Origin: Ruminococcus sp. HUN007
Lineage (GTDB): Bacteria > Bacillota > Clostridia > Oscillospirales > Ruminococcaceae
Length of the DNA: 64,000 nucleotides
Assembly (NCBI RefSeq): GCF_000712055.1
Contig: NZ_JOOA01000002.1
Span: forward strand, 186,001 to 250,000
Reading direction: 5' to 3'
Of the stretch, positions 43,508-53,443 are shown piece after piece. A program made the translations under genes and the position numbers. A model generated the notes under the pieces. That model had not been told where the DNA came from. It saw only the letters and a program-made list of their open reading frames with translations, and did not search any database. Each line of letters opens with the position of its first letter. Position 1 is the stretch's first letter.

Positions 43508-45139
43508 TTATTTCAGATTAAAACGCTTCGGTGCAAGCTTGTACACAAGAAGAAATGAAACCGGAATAAAAAGAAGTGTCGCTAAGGCAAATATCACAAA
43601 GAAATATCTCAGTGAAGTTTCAGTCCAGGCGCCATTATTGGATATCATATAAAGAGAATACATACCAATTACCATAACCGCATTTATAATCTTGTAGGCC
43701 TTTCCGTGTACATTCATGTCTTCAGTATAAGGCTGGAAAATGTAATACATCATTGTATGGAAAACTGAGAAGAATACCGATGACGCAAGATAACCGAAAC
43801 TTGCAAAACACGCTGTAAAAAGAAAATCTGTATGATGTGAAAGAAGCACTACCTCAAAAGGTATCAGACTTAGCACTACTGAAGGTAAAAGATCGATTAA
43901 AATGATATATTTAATCCTGCACCTGAAATTTTCAAGAACCGCTCTTCCCTGTCGGTAGTACCCGTATTTAAGCAGTGCTCTGTCACAGTCATAGAAAAGG
44001 GACTGACAGATAACCTGAGCCGAAGAAAGAATGAACATCCAGTAGATCATCGCAGGAGCCTGACGTACGACGCCCATAAAATCTTTTGTATTTCCGAATT
44101 CAGGAACAAACATATACAGAATAAATACCATAATTGCAGCTCCGAGAACTATTACCATCTTAAAGGCAGCCTTCGAAATGAACAGATGTCTGTGTCTGTC
44201 AAAAAAGATAGCATTAATATATGCATATCCCTTCTTGTTCTCATACTTTCCTGTTCCGGACTTAAGCATAGCCTTTTCATCTTTTTCGTTCATTACAAGA
44301 AAAGCTTTGAGATTCTTCTGCTTATTAGTTTCCTTTAACTTTACAGAGACCTGTTCATAAGTAATAAGTTCCTTTGCTATCATACGGTAACGTCTGTATT
44401 TTACAAGATAAATGCAGGATATTGCAGCTGCTAAAACCGTACAGATTATTCCCGGAACACTCGTCATGACTCCATAAGTATTAATACTTCCGAGAGTAAC
44501 GATCGACATTATTTCACCGATGAAAAATGCCGCTGCGAAAGTCAGTACAGCAATAATAGTCTTAACCGATCTTGATTTTGTACGGTCATATAAAAACAGA
44601 TTTAATGCTTCGCCTATAAATCTGAAACAGATTACATACGCACAGCATAAAAGCCAGGTCTTTAAGCCTCCGAAAAACACCAGAACAAAGAAATCTGCAA
44701 ACGTTCTTATGATTCTTCTGAACAGAAGTGTCATGTAATATTCCTTTGCAGGTGTATGCATAACATGCAGCATTATATAATCGTTTCTTTCCTTCGAAGG
44801 AGCTGCAATACAGTTATGACCAAATGCTCCGAAAATACAGAACATCCAGAACATAAGATGAAACATCAGAGCCTGATTATTTTTTACTGCTGACGGATCA
44901 TCAAAAACAAGGCACGGAAAAATAACAGTGAAAAAAACTGCTAAACATCCGAGCAGAAATTCGAGAATGGTTTTTCTTATCTTGTTTATTATCGAAAGGA
45001 AAAGCTTAACATCCCTGTTTTTGTAGCACTCATCTGTAACAAGCTTTTTAGTAAGCGGAAATTTCTGAAGATAATAGATCAGCTCATTACCTTCCCTGAA
45101 AAAACTGATCTTAAGCTGTTTGAAGTAAAGATTATTCAT
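43508..45139 (-). CDS. ABC transporter permease (about ten membrane segments)
   Basis: 543 residues, strongly hydrophobic, with clusters of membrane segments at about 60-200 and 330-535 separated by a basic cytoplasmic loop (residues about 240-320, rich in Lys and Arg). No solute-binding domain. It overlaps the preceding ATPase gene by eight bases (ATGAATAA), so the two form one exporter. The size and topology resemble ABC-2-type permeases of antimicrobial-peptide or lipid exporters, but the substrate is not evident. Confidence 0.85.
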   Translation of the reverse strand: MNNLYFKQLKISFFREGNELIYYLQKFPLTKKLVTDECYKNRDVKLFLSIINKIRKTILEFLLGCLAVFFTVIFPCLVFDDPSAVKNNQALMFHLMFWMFCIFGAFGHNCIAAPSKERNDYIMLHVMHTPAKEYYMTLLFRRIIRTFADFFVLVFFGGLKTWLLCCAYVICFRFIGEALNLFLYDRTKSRSVKTIIAVLTFAAAFFIGEIMSIVTLGSINTYGVMTSVPGIICTVLAAAISCIYLVKYRRYRMIAKELITYEQVSVKLKETNKQKNLKAFLVMNEKDEKAMLKSGTGKYENKKGYAYINAIFFDRHRHLFISKAAFKMVIVLGAAIMVFILYMFVPEFGNTKDFMGVVRQAPAMIYWMFILSSAQVICQSLFYDCDRALLKYGYYRQGRAVLENFRCRIKYIILIDLLPSVVLSLIPFEVVLLSHHTDFLFTACFASFGYLASSVFFSVFHTMMYYIFQPYTEDMNVHGKAYKIINAVMVIGMYSLYMISNNGAWTETSLRYFFVIFALATLLFIPVSFLLVYKLAPKRFNLK

Positions 45140-45836
45140 TCTTATAATCCTCCTTCAGGATCTCCATTACATACTCTTCAAGTTCTCTGTCTGTTTTGCC
45201 ATCAGTTGACAGTCCCTGAAGTTTTCCGTCATGGAGAAGAACGATCTCATCACAGAGATCTGATGCGAGCTGCATGATATGAGTCGAAAGAATGGTAATA
45301 TGATCTTCCTTCATTGAAAGAAGTATTTCCTTCATTTCGTGGGCAACTACAACGTCAAGTGATGTCATAGGTTCATCGAGAAGAATTACTGCCGGATGTG
45401 AAATGAAGAATGTAAGCATCTGAAGCTTGTTTTTCATACCCTGAGAATAGCCCTTGACAAGCTTGTGCATGTCCTCATCTGTAAAACGAAGCTGGCGGAG
45501 ATAATCTTCAGCAGTCTTTCCCTCGTTTACATTCTGGATCTCCATATAGAACTTGATAAATTCATAACCTGTAAGGAATTCAGGAAGCACCGGAGTTGAA
45601 AATGCAAAACCGATCTCGTTTTTCTCTGTTACGTCAGTTCCGTTTTCATCGAAAATAGAGACCGTACCGTTTTCGTATCTCATATCACCGCTGATACAGT
45701 TGAAAAGTGTGGTCTTACCGGCACCGTTTCTTCCGAGAAGTCCGTAAATCTTTCCTTTTTCAAATTTAAAAGTTGCTCCCTTAAGGACTTCCTTATCACC
45801 GAATTTCTTGTGAATGTCATTTACATTAAGTTTCAT
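45132..45836 (-). CDS. ABC transporter ATP-binding protein
   Basis: 234 residues. Walker A GLLGRNGAGKTTLF, Q-loop region IGFAFSTPVLPEF, signature VKGYSQGMKNKLQM (an LSGGQ variant typical of CcmA-type ATPases), Walker B VILLDEPMTSLD and switch STHIMQ. It powers the overlapping permease. An unremarkable TATAAT lies about 75 bases upstream, but I see no convincing -35 box. Type: exporter of unknown substrate. Confidence 0.93.
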   Translation of the reverse strand: MKLNVNDIHKKFGDKEVLKGATFKFEKGKIYGLLGRNGAGKTTLFNCISGDMRYENGTVSIFDENGTDVTEKNEIGFAFSTPVLPEFLTGYEFIKFYMEIQNVNEGKTAEDYLRQLRFTDEDMHKLVKGYSQGMKNKLQMLTFFISHPAVILLDEPMTSLDVVVAHEMKEILLSMKEDHITILSTHIMQLASDLCDEIVLLHDGKLQGLSTDGKTDRELEEYVMEILKEDYKNE

Positions 45837-46040
45837 TGTTTTTGCCTTTCTTTATGTTATTTTTATTTATCTTGTTGTGTTCATCATACCAATATCAAAA
45901 CTTTATAAATATTATAGCACAAAAGCTTGATTATTTCCATAGTTTATAGTAAATTATTTTTTCATGATGCACATGATATGCAAGTGTCATGATATTTTAA
46001 AACGGGTATACTAAAGCAGGACAACCGTCGTATATCAGAT

Positions 46041-46484
46041 TTACATTGTTCTTCGCAGATACACCATATCCACCAGCTGAACACCGCATTCATATATCGG
46101 GTGATCATAGTTATCTGTAAAGAAATTCGGAACAGTATGTGAGCGCACAAAATCACACTTCTCATAAAATGGAACTGTAAGCGGACTGTCACCTGTTCCC
46201 ACCTGTAATACAGAATATCGTTCACTAAATGTCTGTACAATAAAATCAATCAATATTTTCGCATATCCCTTTCCCTGATATTCCGGATATGTTGCGATAT
46301 TTTTAATTTCAAGCAAGCCGTTCCCTTCCTCTGTAATGACGCATTCACTCTTTACTCCATCATCGTCTAGTACATACATCTTTCCTTTTTCGAGGTAACG
46401 ATCAATCATATCTTCCTGTTCATCTGCCAATAGCAGCAGGTCAATGTATTCTTTTTTGTTTTCTGTTATTTCAATTATCTTCAT
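46041..46484 (-). CDS. GNAT family N-acetyltransferase
   Basis: 147 residues. It begins MKIIEITENKKEYIDLLLLA; LEIKNIATYPEYQGKGYAKIL is the acetyl-CoA signature and TVPFYEKCDFVRSH the C-terminal motif. The protein is of the single-domain type that acetylates small molecules. Transcription probably starts from the repeat-borne promoter at 46650-46678, with palindromic repeats in the leader. The gene lies alone between the ABC operon and the convergent repeats. Confidence 0.9.
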   Translation of the reverse strand: MKIIEITENKKEYIDLLLLADEQEDMIDRYLEKGKMYVLDDDGVKSECVITEEGNGLLEIKNIATYPEYQGKGYAKILIDFIVQTFSERYSVLQVGTGDSPLTVPFYEKCDFVRSHTVPNFFTDNYDHPIYECGVQLVDMVYLRRTM

Positions 46485-46508
46485 AAGTCACCTGTTCTTT
46501 TTTCCTCA

Positions 46509-46628
46509 GTATGTGCAAATTATGCACATACTGAAATGGTATGCCTTCGGCATGATATTTTTATATTTCTGAATGGATTTCACCCTTTTAGTCTCTATTC
46601 GCAACTTGTGCATTTTTGGCACAAGTTG
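46509..46628. repeat. Palindromic repeats in the GNAT leader
   Basis: Three hairpins: AGTATGTGCAAATTATGCACATACT-type dyad at 46509-46531, GGTATGCCTTCGGCATGAT at 46538-46556, and GCAACTTGTGC/GCACAAGTTG at 46601-46628. The last belongs to the same family as the palindromes at 54231, 57134, 57731 and 57792. Confidence 0.65.
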
Positions 46629-46649
46629 AATTCTAAGTCTATAAATAAT

Positions 46650-46740
46650 ATGATATCACCATTTGTTTAATAGGTCAATTGATTTTGTATTTTATACCTT
46701 GCCGCTTAAAACAAAATGCACCTGATCAGGTGCATTTTTT
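46650..46740 (-). promoter_or_regulatory. Terminator-promoter module, copy 1
   Basis: In minus-strand order: terminator palindrome AAATGCACCTGATCAGGTGC (46713-46740), then TTGACC (46673-46678), 17 bases, TATCAT (46650-46655). The flanking sequence matches 56182-56283 and 57879-57981, including the block TAATAGGTCAATT on the + strand. Confidence 0.7.
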
Positions 46741-46763
46741 CTATAGCACGACGAAGTCGTACC

Positions 46764-46792
46764 TTGATAAAATTGATGAAATCTGATATAAT
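46764..46792 (+). promoter_or_regulatory. Promoter of the YhfC-like gene
   Basis: TTGATA, 17 bases, consensus TATAAT, 35 bases before the start; it follows the repeat piece AGCACGACGAAGTCGTACC. Confidence 0.75.
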
Positions 46793-46827
46793 AAGTTAAA
46801 ATCATTAATTGATATGAGGAAAACCAT

Positions 46828-47622
46828 ATGGAAGAAATAAAAATATCAGTACCTACGCTGATTGGGTTCGGCATTGGTGCATTTTTCGGCTGGTTTATGC
46901 CGCTCATAATGTGGATAGTATGGCGAAAGAAAAAACATGCCGCGTATTTTCCGTTTATCTCAGGAATCGTGGCATACATACTTATTTCACTTGTAAGAAT
47001 GGTAGTGCGGATAATATTCCTTAGGGGCGTTTTAAGGAATCATTTTACCGACGGTCTTATTTCCGGTGTATGTGAAGAAGTCGGACGATTTCTTGTTTTC
47101 AGATATGCACTATACGAATATAAAGATCCGAAAAATGCAGTATCATACGGCATCGGTCACGGTGGGTGGGAAATGTTCATAGTTTACGGTTTAAACGGAC
47201 TATCATCCCCTGCGCTGATAACCGGACTTGCGTATACAATACTCGGTATGGAAAAATATCTGAGCTACGGTGACCTGACATATGAACAAGCTAACGAAAC
47301 TCTTTCATCTCTTGCTGAAATGAATATCGGTACAAGTATTATGTCTGTCATCGACGCCTTTTCAGGAATGACTTTCCATATCGCACTTTCTGTTCTTGTA
47401 TTTATTGCTGTACACTCGGAAAACTGGAAAAAGTATCTTTTATCTGCTGTCGCAATACATACAATATCAGATTTCCTTGCCGGTCAGCTGTTCGGAAGTC
47501 AAACATCCATCGAACGTATGATTGCCGGTCTTTGCGAGACCGTAGGTGTTATATATTTCGTTTATATGGTTTATCAGAAATACAGTGAGGAAAATGTGTA
47601 TGCTGACCATGTGCAGCAATAA
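46828..47622 (+). CDS. YhfC-family intramembrane protease
   Basis: 264 residues with about seven membrane segments. The conserved motifs GVCEEVGRFLVFRY and SYGIGHGGWEM place Glu-Glu and His in consecutive membrane helices, as in YhfC proteins, a branch of the CPBP-like putative metalloproteases. HTISDFLAGQLF in the sixth helix provides a further His/Asp pair. Function unknown; related proteins process prenylated or bacteriocin-like peptides. It is the only plus-strand gene between 34,000 and 64,000 and is closed by a hairpin terminator. Confidence 0.88.
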   Translation: MEEIKISVPTLIGFGIGAFFGWFMPLIMWIVWRKKKHAAYFPFISGIVAYILISLVRMVVRIIFLRGVLRNHFTDGLISGVCEEVGRFLVFRYALYEYKDPKNAVSYGIGHGGWEMFIVYGLNGLSSPALITGLAYTILGMEKYLSYGDLTYEQANETLSSLAEMNIGTSIMSVIDAFSGMTFHIALSVLVFIAVHSENWKKYLLSAVAIHTISDFLAGQLFGSQTSIERMIAGLCETVGVIYFVYMVYQKYSEENVYADHVQQ

Positions 47623-47638
47623 TATAAAATATACGTTT

Positions 47639-47738
47639 AACCGGTACCAGATTAGGTGCCGGTTTTCTTTAGCACGACGAAATGGTATGCCTTCGGCATG
47701 CTATTATTAAACGGGTACCTTCGAAAAGGCACCCGTTA
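47639..47738. terminator. Two terminators and a REP-like repeat between convergent genes
   Basis: 47639-47670 pairs AACCGGTACC with GGTGCCGGTT (T-rich follows) for the YhfC-like gene. 47673-47706 carries AGCACGACG and GGTATGCCTTCGGCATGC, a repeat piece. 47711-47738 pairs AACGGGTACCTT with AAGGCACCCGTT for hsdR. Confidence 0.8.
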
Positions 47739-47755
47739 GTTTTTATATTGTAATG

Positions 47756-50700
47756 TCATCCAATATTCCAGAATCGCTCGAAGAAAGATTTAAGTTTTTC
47801 GATAACAGTTTCCTTCTTCTCTTTACGATTGCCGCCGCCAAAGCGTGATACTGCCGGAAGGATCTTATCAATGTCAGTTCCGGTTGTTTTGATTCCACCG
47901 TCACGGAATGCACCTTCAACGAATGACCTTGTTTCAGCTTCTTTAAGTTTTTCTTCTGTAATAAGGGCTGTAAGTGCCTTTTCACGTTCTTCGGCAACAT
48001 AGCTGTGCCACTCATTCATAACATCGTCAACTTCATTGATACCTGCAATAAAGTTTTCAATGAGCTCTTTCTTACTTCTGAGTTCCGGACTTGAATCAAC
48101 AGCTTTCTGAATGGAAACAAGTATTTCCTTGTCCTTACAGTGAGTGTCATGATACTTCGTAACAAGCATTAGAATATAATCAATATTGATCTCGATCTGT
48201 TTTATAAGCTCTATCTCAAAAACAATGTCATCATCAATATCTGTCAGCTCACCTTTTTTGCGACGTTCTTTCCATTCATCACGAAGGTCCTGGTAACGAC
48301 CGAGATAATCCTGAAAATCACGTTCTGATATTATTTCCATCCCTTCGAATTCATCGAAGCTGACAAGAATGTTACGCATACGGAGTATCGCCCCAACAAG
48401 TGCGATAAAGTCTTTCTGACGCTGTTCACCGGTAATCTGCTGTTCAGTAAGCGGATATTCCTCAATGAGTTCATTTATCATATCAGCATAGCCGTCAACG
48501 TGTTCACCTTTCTTGTTAGTAAAACCGTTGTAGTAATCATTGAAACTCTGTAAAGTAACAATACCACCTGCGTTCTTGTCTCCGAAAAGTGAAATAGCCG
48601 AGTCTGTACGTTTCTGCAAAGCTCTGAAGCATATGATGTTTCCAAAAGTCTTTATAGAATTGAGAATACGGTTTGTTCTTGAAAACGCCTGTATCAGTCC
48701 ATGCATTTTCAGATTTTTGTCTACCCACAGTGTATTGAGAGTAGTGGCATCAAAACCGGTAAGGAACATGTTTACTACAATAAGAAGATCAATCTCCTTG
48801 TTTTTCATTCGTAAGGAAATATCTTTGTAGTAACTCTGGAACTTATCACTGGAAGTATCATAGTTCGTATTGAACATACGGTTGTAATCACGGATTGCAT
48901 CTTCAAGAAAATCCCTTGAAGTCTGATCAAGTGCAGATGTATCTTCCGGATTTTCTTCATCGAGTATGCCATCCGGCTCTTCTTCGTTTGCTCCGTAACT
49001 GTAAATAACAGCGATCTTAAGAGCCTTCTCAGGATGCTGTTTCATCTGTTCCTTAAATTCTCTGTAATAGAGTTTTACAGCTTCAATGGAGTCAACAGCA
49101 AAAATTGAATTAAACCCGCTGATATTTGACTTCTGATGAATTTCTTTTACTGCGCCCTTATTTTTGTCGGCAGCCACTTCCGCAACATTTGTCAGAACGC
49201 TCTTGGAATAGCTTTTCTGATTTCTGTAGGTTTTCTGATCAAAGTGATCAAGTATATAGCTGGTTATCATCGACACTCTTGTAAGTGAATGATACGCCTT
49301 GACGCGATCGATGTCCCAGACTTCATCATCTTCAATGTATTCTTCCTTTTCCATTGTTTTGATATAGTCAACACGGAACGGAAGAACGTTCTTGTCGTTG
49401 ATAGCGTCAACGATGGTATAGGCATGAAGCTGATCACCGAAAGCCTGTTCAGTTGTACGAAGGTTCGGATTTTTTCCTGTACCGGAATTCATTGCGAATA
49501 TCGGTGTACCGGTAAATCCGAAAAGATGATATTTCTTAAACTTCTTAGTGATAGCAGTATGCATATCTCCGAACTGACTTCTGTGACACTCATCAAAGAT
49601 GATAACAACTCGTTTGTCATATACATCATGAGTCTGATTTTTCTTGATAAATGTCGCCAGTTTCTGAATTGTCGTTATTATAATGCGACAGTCCTGATCT
49701 TCAAGCTGCTTTTTAAGGATAACCGTTGAAGTATTACTGTTAGCCGCTCCCTTTTCAAAACGATCGTACTCTCGCATCGTCTGATAATCGAGATCTTTAC
49801 GGTCAACTACAAAAAGAACTTTATCAATAAAATCAAGTTTTGAAGCAAGACGAGCAGATTTAAAAGAAGTAAGTGTCTTACCTGAACCCGTAGTGTGCCA
49901 TATGTAACCTCCACCGGCAACTGAACCGTATTTCTTATAGTTGTTTGCTATTTCAATACGGTTAAGAATACGTTCGGTAGCAACGATCTGATACGGACGC
50001 ATTACAAGGAGAAGGTTTTCCGATGTGAAAATACAGTATTTCGTAAGGATATTCAGTATAGTATGCTTAGCGAAAAACGTCTTTGTAAAGTCAACAAGAT
50101 CAGGAATAACTCTGTTGTTTGAGTCCGCCCAGAATGAGGTGAATTCAAAGCTGTTGCTTGTTTTGGTTTTCTTACGTGCCTTCCCTGCTTCCTTAACAGC
50201 GTTGAAACGCGTAGAATTTGAGTAATATTTCGTATTTGTACCATTTGAAATTACAAATATCTGAACATACTCAAAAAGACCTGATCCAGTCCAGAAACTG
50301 TCTCTCTGATAACGGTCTATCTGATTGAACGCTTCACGAATTGGTATGCCACGACGTTTCAGTTCGATGTGTACAAGCGGAAATCCGTTTACAAGTACAG
50401 TGACATCATATCGGTTCTTTCGTGTTCCTGTATCGACTGAGTACTGATTAATGACCTGAAGGCTGTTGTTGTGAATGTTCTTCTTGTCTATAAGAGTGAT
50501 GTTCTTGGTAGTCCCGTCATCACGTTTCAGATTTTTAACGCTGTCTTCCTGTACGGTCTTTGTTTTCTCAACGATACCTTCATTGGCATTAGCGATATAT
50601 TCAGTAAAAAAGCGTTTCCATTCCCCATCAGTAAACGTATATCCATTGAGTTTTTCAATCTGAACCCGAAGATTTGTAATAAGGTCATCTTCCTTATGGA

Positions 50701-50857
50701 TGGTAAGATACTCATACCCCAGTTCTTCAAGTCTACTGATAAATTCTTTTTCCAGCTCCGCTTCGCTCTGATAAGCTTCGGCAGTACGCTGTTCGGGTGT
50801 ATATTCGGTAACGACAGTATTTTCAGTTGTTGCAGCTACGATGTTGAAGTAACTCAT
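47756..50857 (-). CDS. hsdR: Type I restriction enzyme R subunit
   Basis: 1033 residues, the usual size. N-terminal nuclease: GFPLVHIELKRRG (PD-(D/E)xK, ExK). Motor: HTTGSGKTLTS (Walker A), FVVDRKDLDYQ, IIFDECHRSQFG (DECH), GFTGTPIF, MFLTGFDATTLNTLWVDKNL, and QAFSRTNRI in the motor's final motif. The C-terminal helical domain contacts the methylase. With HsdM and HsdS it forms the complex that cuts unmethylated DNA at a distance from its site. It is the last gene of the operon that begins at hsdM, with an AGGTGA ribosome binding site. Confidence 0.96.
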   Translation of the reverse strand: MSYFNIVAATTENTVVTEYTPEQRTAEAYQSEAELEKEFISRLEELGYEYLTIHKEDDLITNLRVQIEKLNGYTFTDGEWKRFFTEYIANANEGIVEKTKTVQEDSVKNLKRDDGTTKNITLIDKKNIHNNSLQVINQYSVDTGTRKNRYDVTVLVNGFPLVHIELKRRGIPIREAFNQIDRYQRDSFWTGSGLFEYVQIFVISNGTNTKYYSNSTRFNAVKEAGKARKKTKTSNSFEFTSFWADSNNRVIPDLVDFTKTFFAKHTILNILTKYCIFTSENLLLVMRPYQIVATERILNRIEIANNYKKYGSVAGGGYIWHTTGSGKTLTSFKSARLASKLDFIDKVLFVVDRKDLDYQTMREYDRFEKGAANSNTSTVILKKQLEDQDCRIIITTIQKLATFIKKNQTHDVYDKRVVIIFDECHRSQFGDMHTAITKKFKKYHLFGFTGTPIFAMNSGTGKNPNLRTTEQAFGDQLHAYTIVDAINDKNVLPFRVDYIKTMEKEEYIEDDEVWDIDRVKAYHSLTRVSMITSYILDHFDQKTYRNQKSYSKSVLTNVAEVAADKNKGAVKEIHQKSNISGFNSIFAVDSIEAVKLYYREFKEQMKQHPEKALKIAVIYSYGANEEEPDGILDEENPEDTSALDQTSRDFLEDAIRDYNRMFNTNYDTSSDKFQSYYKDISLRMKNKEIDLLIVVNMFLTGFDATTLNTLWVDKNLKMHGLIQAFSRTNRILNSIKTFGNIICFRALQKRTDSAISLFGDKNAGGIVTLQSFNDYYNGFTNKKGEHVDGYADMINELIEEYPLTEQQITGEQRQKDFIALVGAILRMRNILVSFDEFEGMEIISERDFQDYLGRYQDLRDEWKERRKKGELTDIDDDIVFEIELIKQIEINIDYILMLVTKYHDTHCKDKEILVSIQKAVDSSPELRSKKELIENFIAGINEVDDVMNEWHSYVAEEREKALTALITEEKLKEAETRSFVEGAFRDGGIKTTGTDIDKILPAVSRFGGGNRKEKKETVIEKLKSFFERFWNIG

Positions 50858-50903
50858 TAATAATCACCTATTATCACAGTTATTAATCCGTTTATAATTC
50901 TGC

Positions 50904-51458
50904 TTAGTTAATAAAATCAATTTCCAGAATATTTGATTCTATATCTGTCGGAAAGTTCGGACAAAGTTCTTCTTTTGCTTTCGAAAGAATGACAAATAAC
51001 GCAGACAACGAGAGCATTATATTTTTAAGATTGGCTTTCTGGTAATTGAAATTGCCGTTTTCATCTTTCTCTGTTCGCTTATGCTTTACAAGATTATAAG
51101 CCTTCCACCAGTCAGCTGAATCTGTTTCATTAAATTTAGCAAACGGTACAAAATTGATTTCTTCATAAGGAAATTTCGTTTTGCATTTCCAGCTCTGAAG
51201 TTTAGGATACTTGTCTATAAGAAGATTTATTTTTTTCGTTATGCCATAACGTTCTTTTACACTTGCATCAAATTCCTTGCAAAATTCATCAGCAAGAGAG
51301 TCGATTTCACTGCATATGGTAAGATACATTGAAATGAACTGATTTGAAAAAGTAGAATAATTCTTAGGGTCAATGGTTACATAGTCAGAAAGTTCCATCA
51401 TTCTTTTTTCAATGAGTCTGAACTGACCCCAGTACATTTGAAAAGTTACACGTTCCAT
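50904..51458 (-). CDS. Hypothetical HEPN-like protein inside the type I operon
   Basis: 184 residues, all-helical by eye. ADWWKAYNLVKHKRTEKDENG is a stretch often seen in HEPN-type and related accessory proteins; the segment before it is rich in lysine and aromatic residues. It lies between hsdS and hsdR with short gaps (3 and 46 bases). HEPN proteins are frequently ribonucleases in defence systems, so an RNA-cleaving back-up of the restriction enzyme is conceivable. The family call is tentative and no catalytic RxxxxH motif is clear here. Confidence 0.65.
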   Translation of the reverse strand: MERVTFQMYWGQFRLIEKRMMELSDYVTIDPKNYSTFSNQFISMYLTICSEIDSLADEFCKEFDASVKERYGITKKINLLIDKYPKLQSWKCKTKFPYEEINFVPFAKFNETDSADWWKAYNLVKHKRTEKDENGNFNYQKANLKNIMLSLSALFVILSKAKEELCPNFPTDIESNILEIDFIN

Positions 51459-51461
51459 TTA

Positions 51462-52730
51462 TCAAGCCTCTTTTTTCTCTTTGAATGTTAAAAGTTTATC
51501 ACGGTAGTATTCATACTGTTTCCGCCTTGCCTCTATCTCCGCAGGCAAGCCCTCAGAAATGTCGTTGCAGAGCTTGTCAAAGCGGTCGAGGATTCTTACT
51601 ATGCGTTCTTGTTCATCTATTGGTGGAACAGGAATCATTACTCCTCTCAATCCGGTTTTGTTGAATTTTGGCATAGCACTTTTTGAAATAATCTTTGATA
51701 ACGCATTCTTGCCGTATTTAGAATTGAGCCAATAAAAATAGAACTTATTATTGTTTGTCTTCAACATTACAGCATTAGGAGCAAGACTCATTTTAATGTC
51801 TAACATAGGACAAAGGAAAGAATTACCTACTCCTGCGCCGATATTATTTATTATGATTTCGCCACCGAAAAGCCTTGATTTTTCAAGAAATTTATATGCG
51901 TTTTCATCAATGTAAATCATTTGATCTCTATCAAATCCGTTTGAAAAATCAACTGTTCTGATAAGTGCAGCGAAGTCAGGATTTCGCTTGTATGTAACAT
52001 TTTCTCTTAAACTTGCAAAGCTACCATTAGCAACATAATCTGTAACTTCCGCAACATCTCCAAGCGTTCTCCATTCGCACTCACTTGCCCCCCCGTGGAC
52101 ACCGAAGTCTAACAGGAGGTCACGATAGTATTCATACTGCTTTTTACGAGCTGTAAGCTCTTTTTCAAGTTCCTGTTGTAAGGTGGTGCCACTTGCGGAA
52201 TACTCATCAAGGATATTGACAATTTCAGCTTGTACCTCCAAAGGCGGTACAGGGATTGTTATATCGGCAAGTTTGTCGGGAGTGACCTCTATAACTTTTG
52301 TTCCGTGTGCTAACTTTTTCTTTTGAGCATAGAACATTGCTGTATGGAAATAGTAGCACAGGTATTTCGGGTTTAGGGTGTGATGAATAATAGCGGTATG
52401 ACCGCTTAGGGCGATTTCATCATCACCGAGCCACGCAACACACTTGCACACATCATCAATGTTTTCGCTTGTCACCGCCATTACAATATCATTCTTGACA
52501 GCGTATTTCTGCTTTTTGGCGGCATCTTCGCTTATGAAGGTCAGCGTTTTATCAGCAAACAAGCCGTATCTTGTGTATATCTGCCCGTAGTGGATACAAG
52601 GCACACCGTCCTCGCAAAAGTCTTTTTTCTGAAAGCTGCCGCCCCTGCTGATAGTGGCAACTTCACCGAGCTTTTTGTATTCCACACCGTTAGGGCAAAG
52701 CTCTTTTATCAGTTGTTCAAGTTTGGTCAT
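51462..52730 (-). CDS. hsdS: Type I restriction enzyme specificity subunit
   Basis: 422 residues from ATG 52730 with AGGTGA upstream. Two target-recognition domains are each followed by the conserved helix: CPNGVEYKKLGEVATISRGG, then VPPLEVQAEIVNILDEY and RKKQYEYYRDLLLDF at mid-protein; the second half begins CEWRTLGDVAEVTDYV and ends VPPIDEQERIVRILDRFDKL and RKKQYEYYRDKLLTF. The mirror arrangement gives a bipartite DNA target. No partial or inverted hsdS copy is nearby, so no evidence of specificity shuffling. The start overlaps no gene; the upstream hypothetical protein ends just before it. Confidence 0.95.
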   Translation of the reverse strand: MTKLEQLIKELCPNGVEYKKLGEVATISRGGSFQKKDFCEDGVPCIHYGQIYTRYGLFADKTLTFISEDAAKKQKYAVKNDIVMAVTSENIDDVCKCVAWLGDDEIALSGHTAIIHHTLNPKYLCYYFHTAMFYAQKKKLAHGTKVIEVTPDKLADITIPVPPLEVQAEIVNILDEYSASGTTLQQELEKELTARKKQYEYYRDLLLDFGVHGGASECEWRTLGDVAEVTDYVANGSFASLRENVTYKRNPDFAALIRTVDFSNGFDRDQMIYIDENAYKFLEKSRLFGGEIIINNIGAGVGNSFLCPMLDIKMSLAPNAVMLKTNNNKFYFYWLNSKYGKNALSKIISKSAMPKFNKTGLRGVMIPVPPIDEQERIVRILDRFDKLCNDISEGLPAEIEARRKQYEYYRDKLLTFKEKKEA

Positions 52731-52735
52731 TGACA

Positions 52736-53413
52736 TCACCTATAATCATTCTTTTTTGATTTGCGTAAATGTTTATCAAGAGCGTATAGCTTATCAATAT
52801 ATAGTCTTGCAACCCGATAAATATCATCAAAATTGCAGCCGATATATCGAAAAAACTTCATCCCATCATCTTTATCAGAATAAACATAGAAATAGAAGTC
52901 ACATTTCCGATTCCCATTTGCATAAAGCCCGTTGAAATTTAATTCATAAATTGTATCCGACTTACTGAAAGGCGACGTTATGTCTCGCTTAAAATCTCTG
53001 ATATCCACGCAGATATAGTTTCCATCGAATCCGAATTGAGGATGTCTACTCGTTGAAAGCGGATGTGCTACCGCAAAAGAGCGAATTGCATTGATATATT
53101 TCTTGCCGTTTGATAATTCAGAGTCTTTGGAATATACAAAATAAGACATAACATCTTGACGATATAACTTTTCAATCTTTTCAAATGCTTCTTGAATCCA
53201 AACGACAAGAATAATAACATATATAATAGATTTCATCGTCGGTTTGTCCAACTGGGGAATCTCAGAATTCAAATCTTGAATACTAAAATTAATTTTTTGC
53301 ATAAAATCGCACATTTTGCTATAATCTGACTTGTTAGATAAAATCCAGTGTTTATATAGTCCTTTTCGGGAATTAAAGCAAATATCGTTCAAATTCCTAA
53401 TTGGCTCAATCAT
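52736..53413 (-). CDS. Hypothetical protein inside the type I operon, with an Rx5H motif
   Basis: 225 residues, AT-rich and basic. One hydrophobic helix (SIIYVIILVVWIQEAFEKI), then NAIRSFAVAHPLSTSRHP, where Arg and His are separated by five residues, the spacing used by HEPN ribonucleases (Rx4-6H). The C-terminal half (KCDFYFYVYSDKDDGMKFFR) is beta-like. It lies between the DUF1016 and hsdS genes and shares their strand; an internal site GAGGGATAATT precedes its ATG. HEPN assignment is inference from this motif and the context. Confidence 0.65.
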   Translation of the reverse strand: MIEPIRNLNDICFNSRKGLYKHWILSNKSDYSKMCDFMQKINFSIQDLNSEIPQLDKPTMKSIIYVIILVVWIQEAFEKIEKLYRQDVMSYFVYSKDSELSNGKKYINAIRSFAVAHPLSTSRHPQFGFDGNYICVDIRDFKRDITSPFSKSDTIYELNFNGLYANGNRKCDFYFYVYSDKDDGMKFFRYIGCNFDDIYRVARLYIDKLYALDKHLRKSKKNDYR

Positions 53414-53443
53414 AATTATCCCTCAATCCTCGCAGAAATGCTG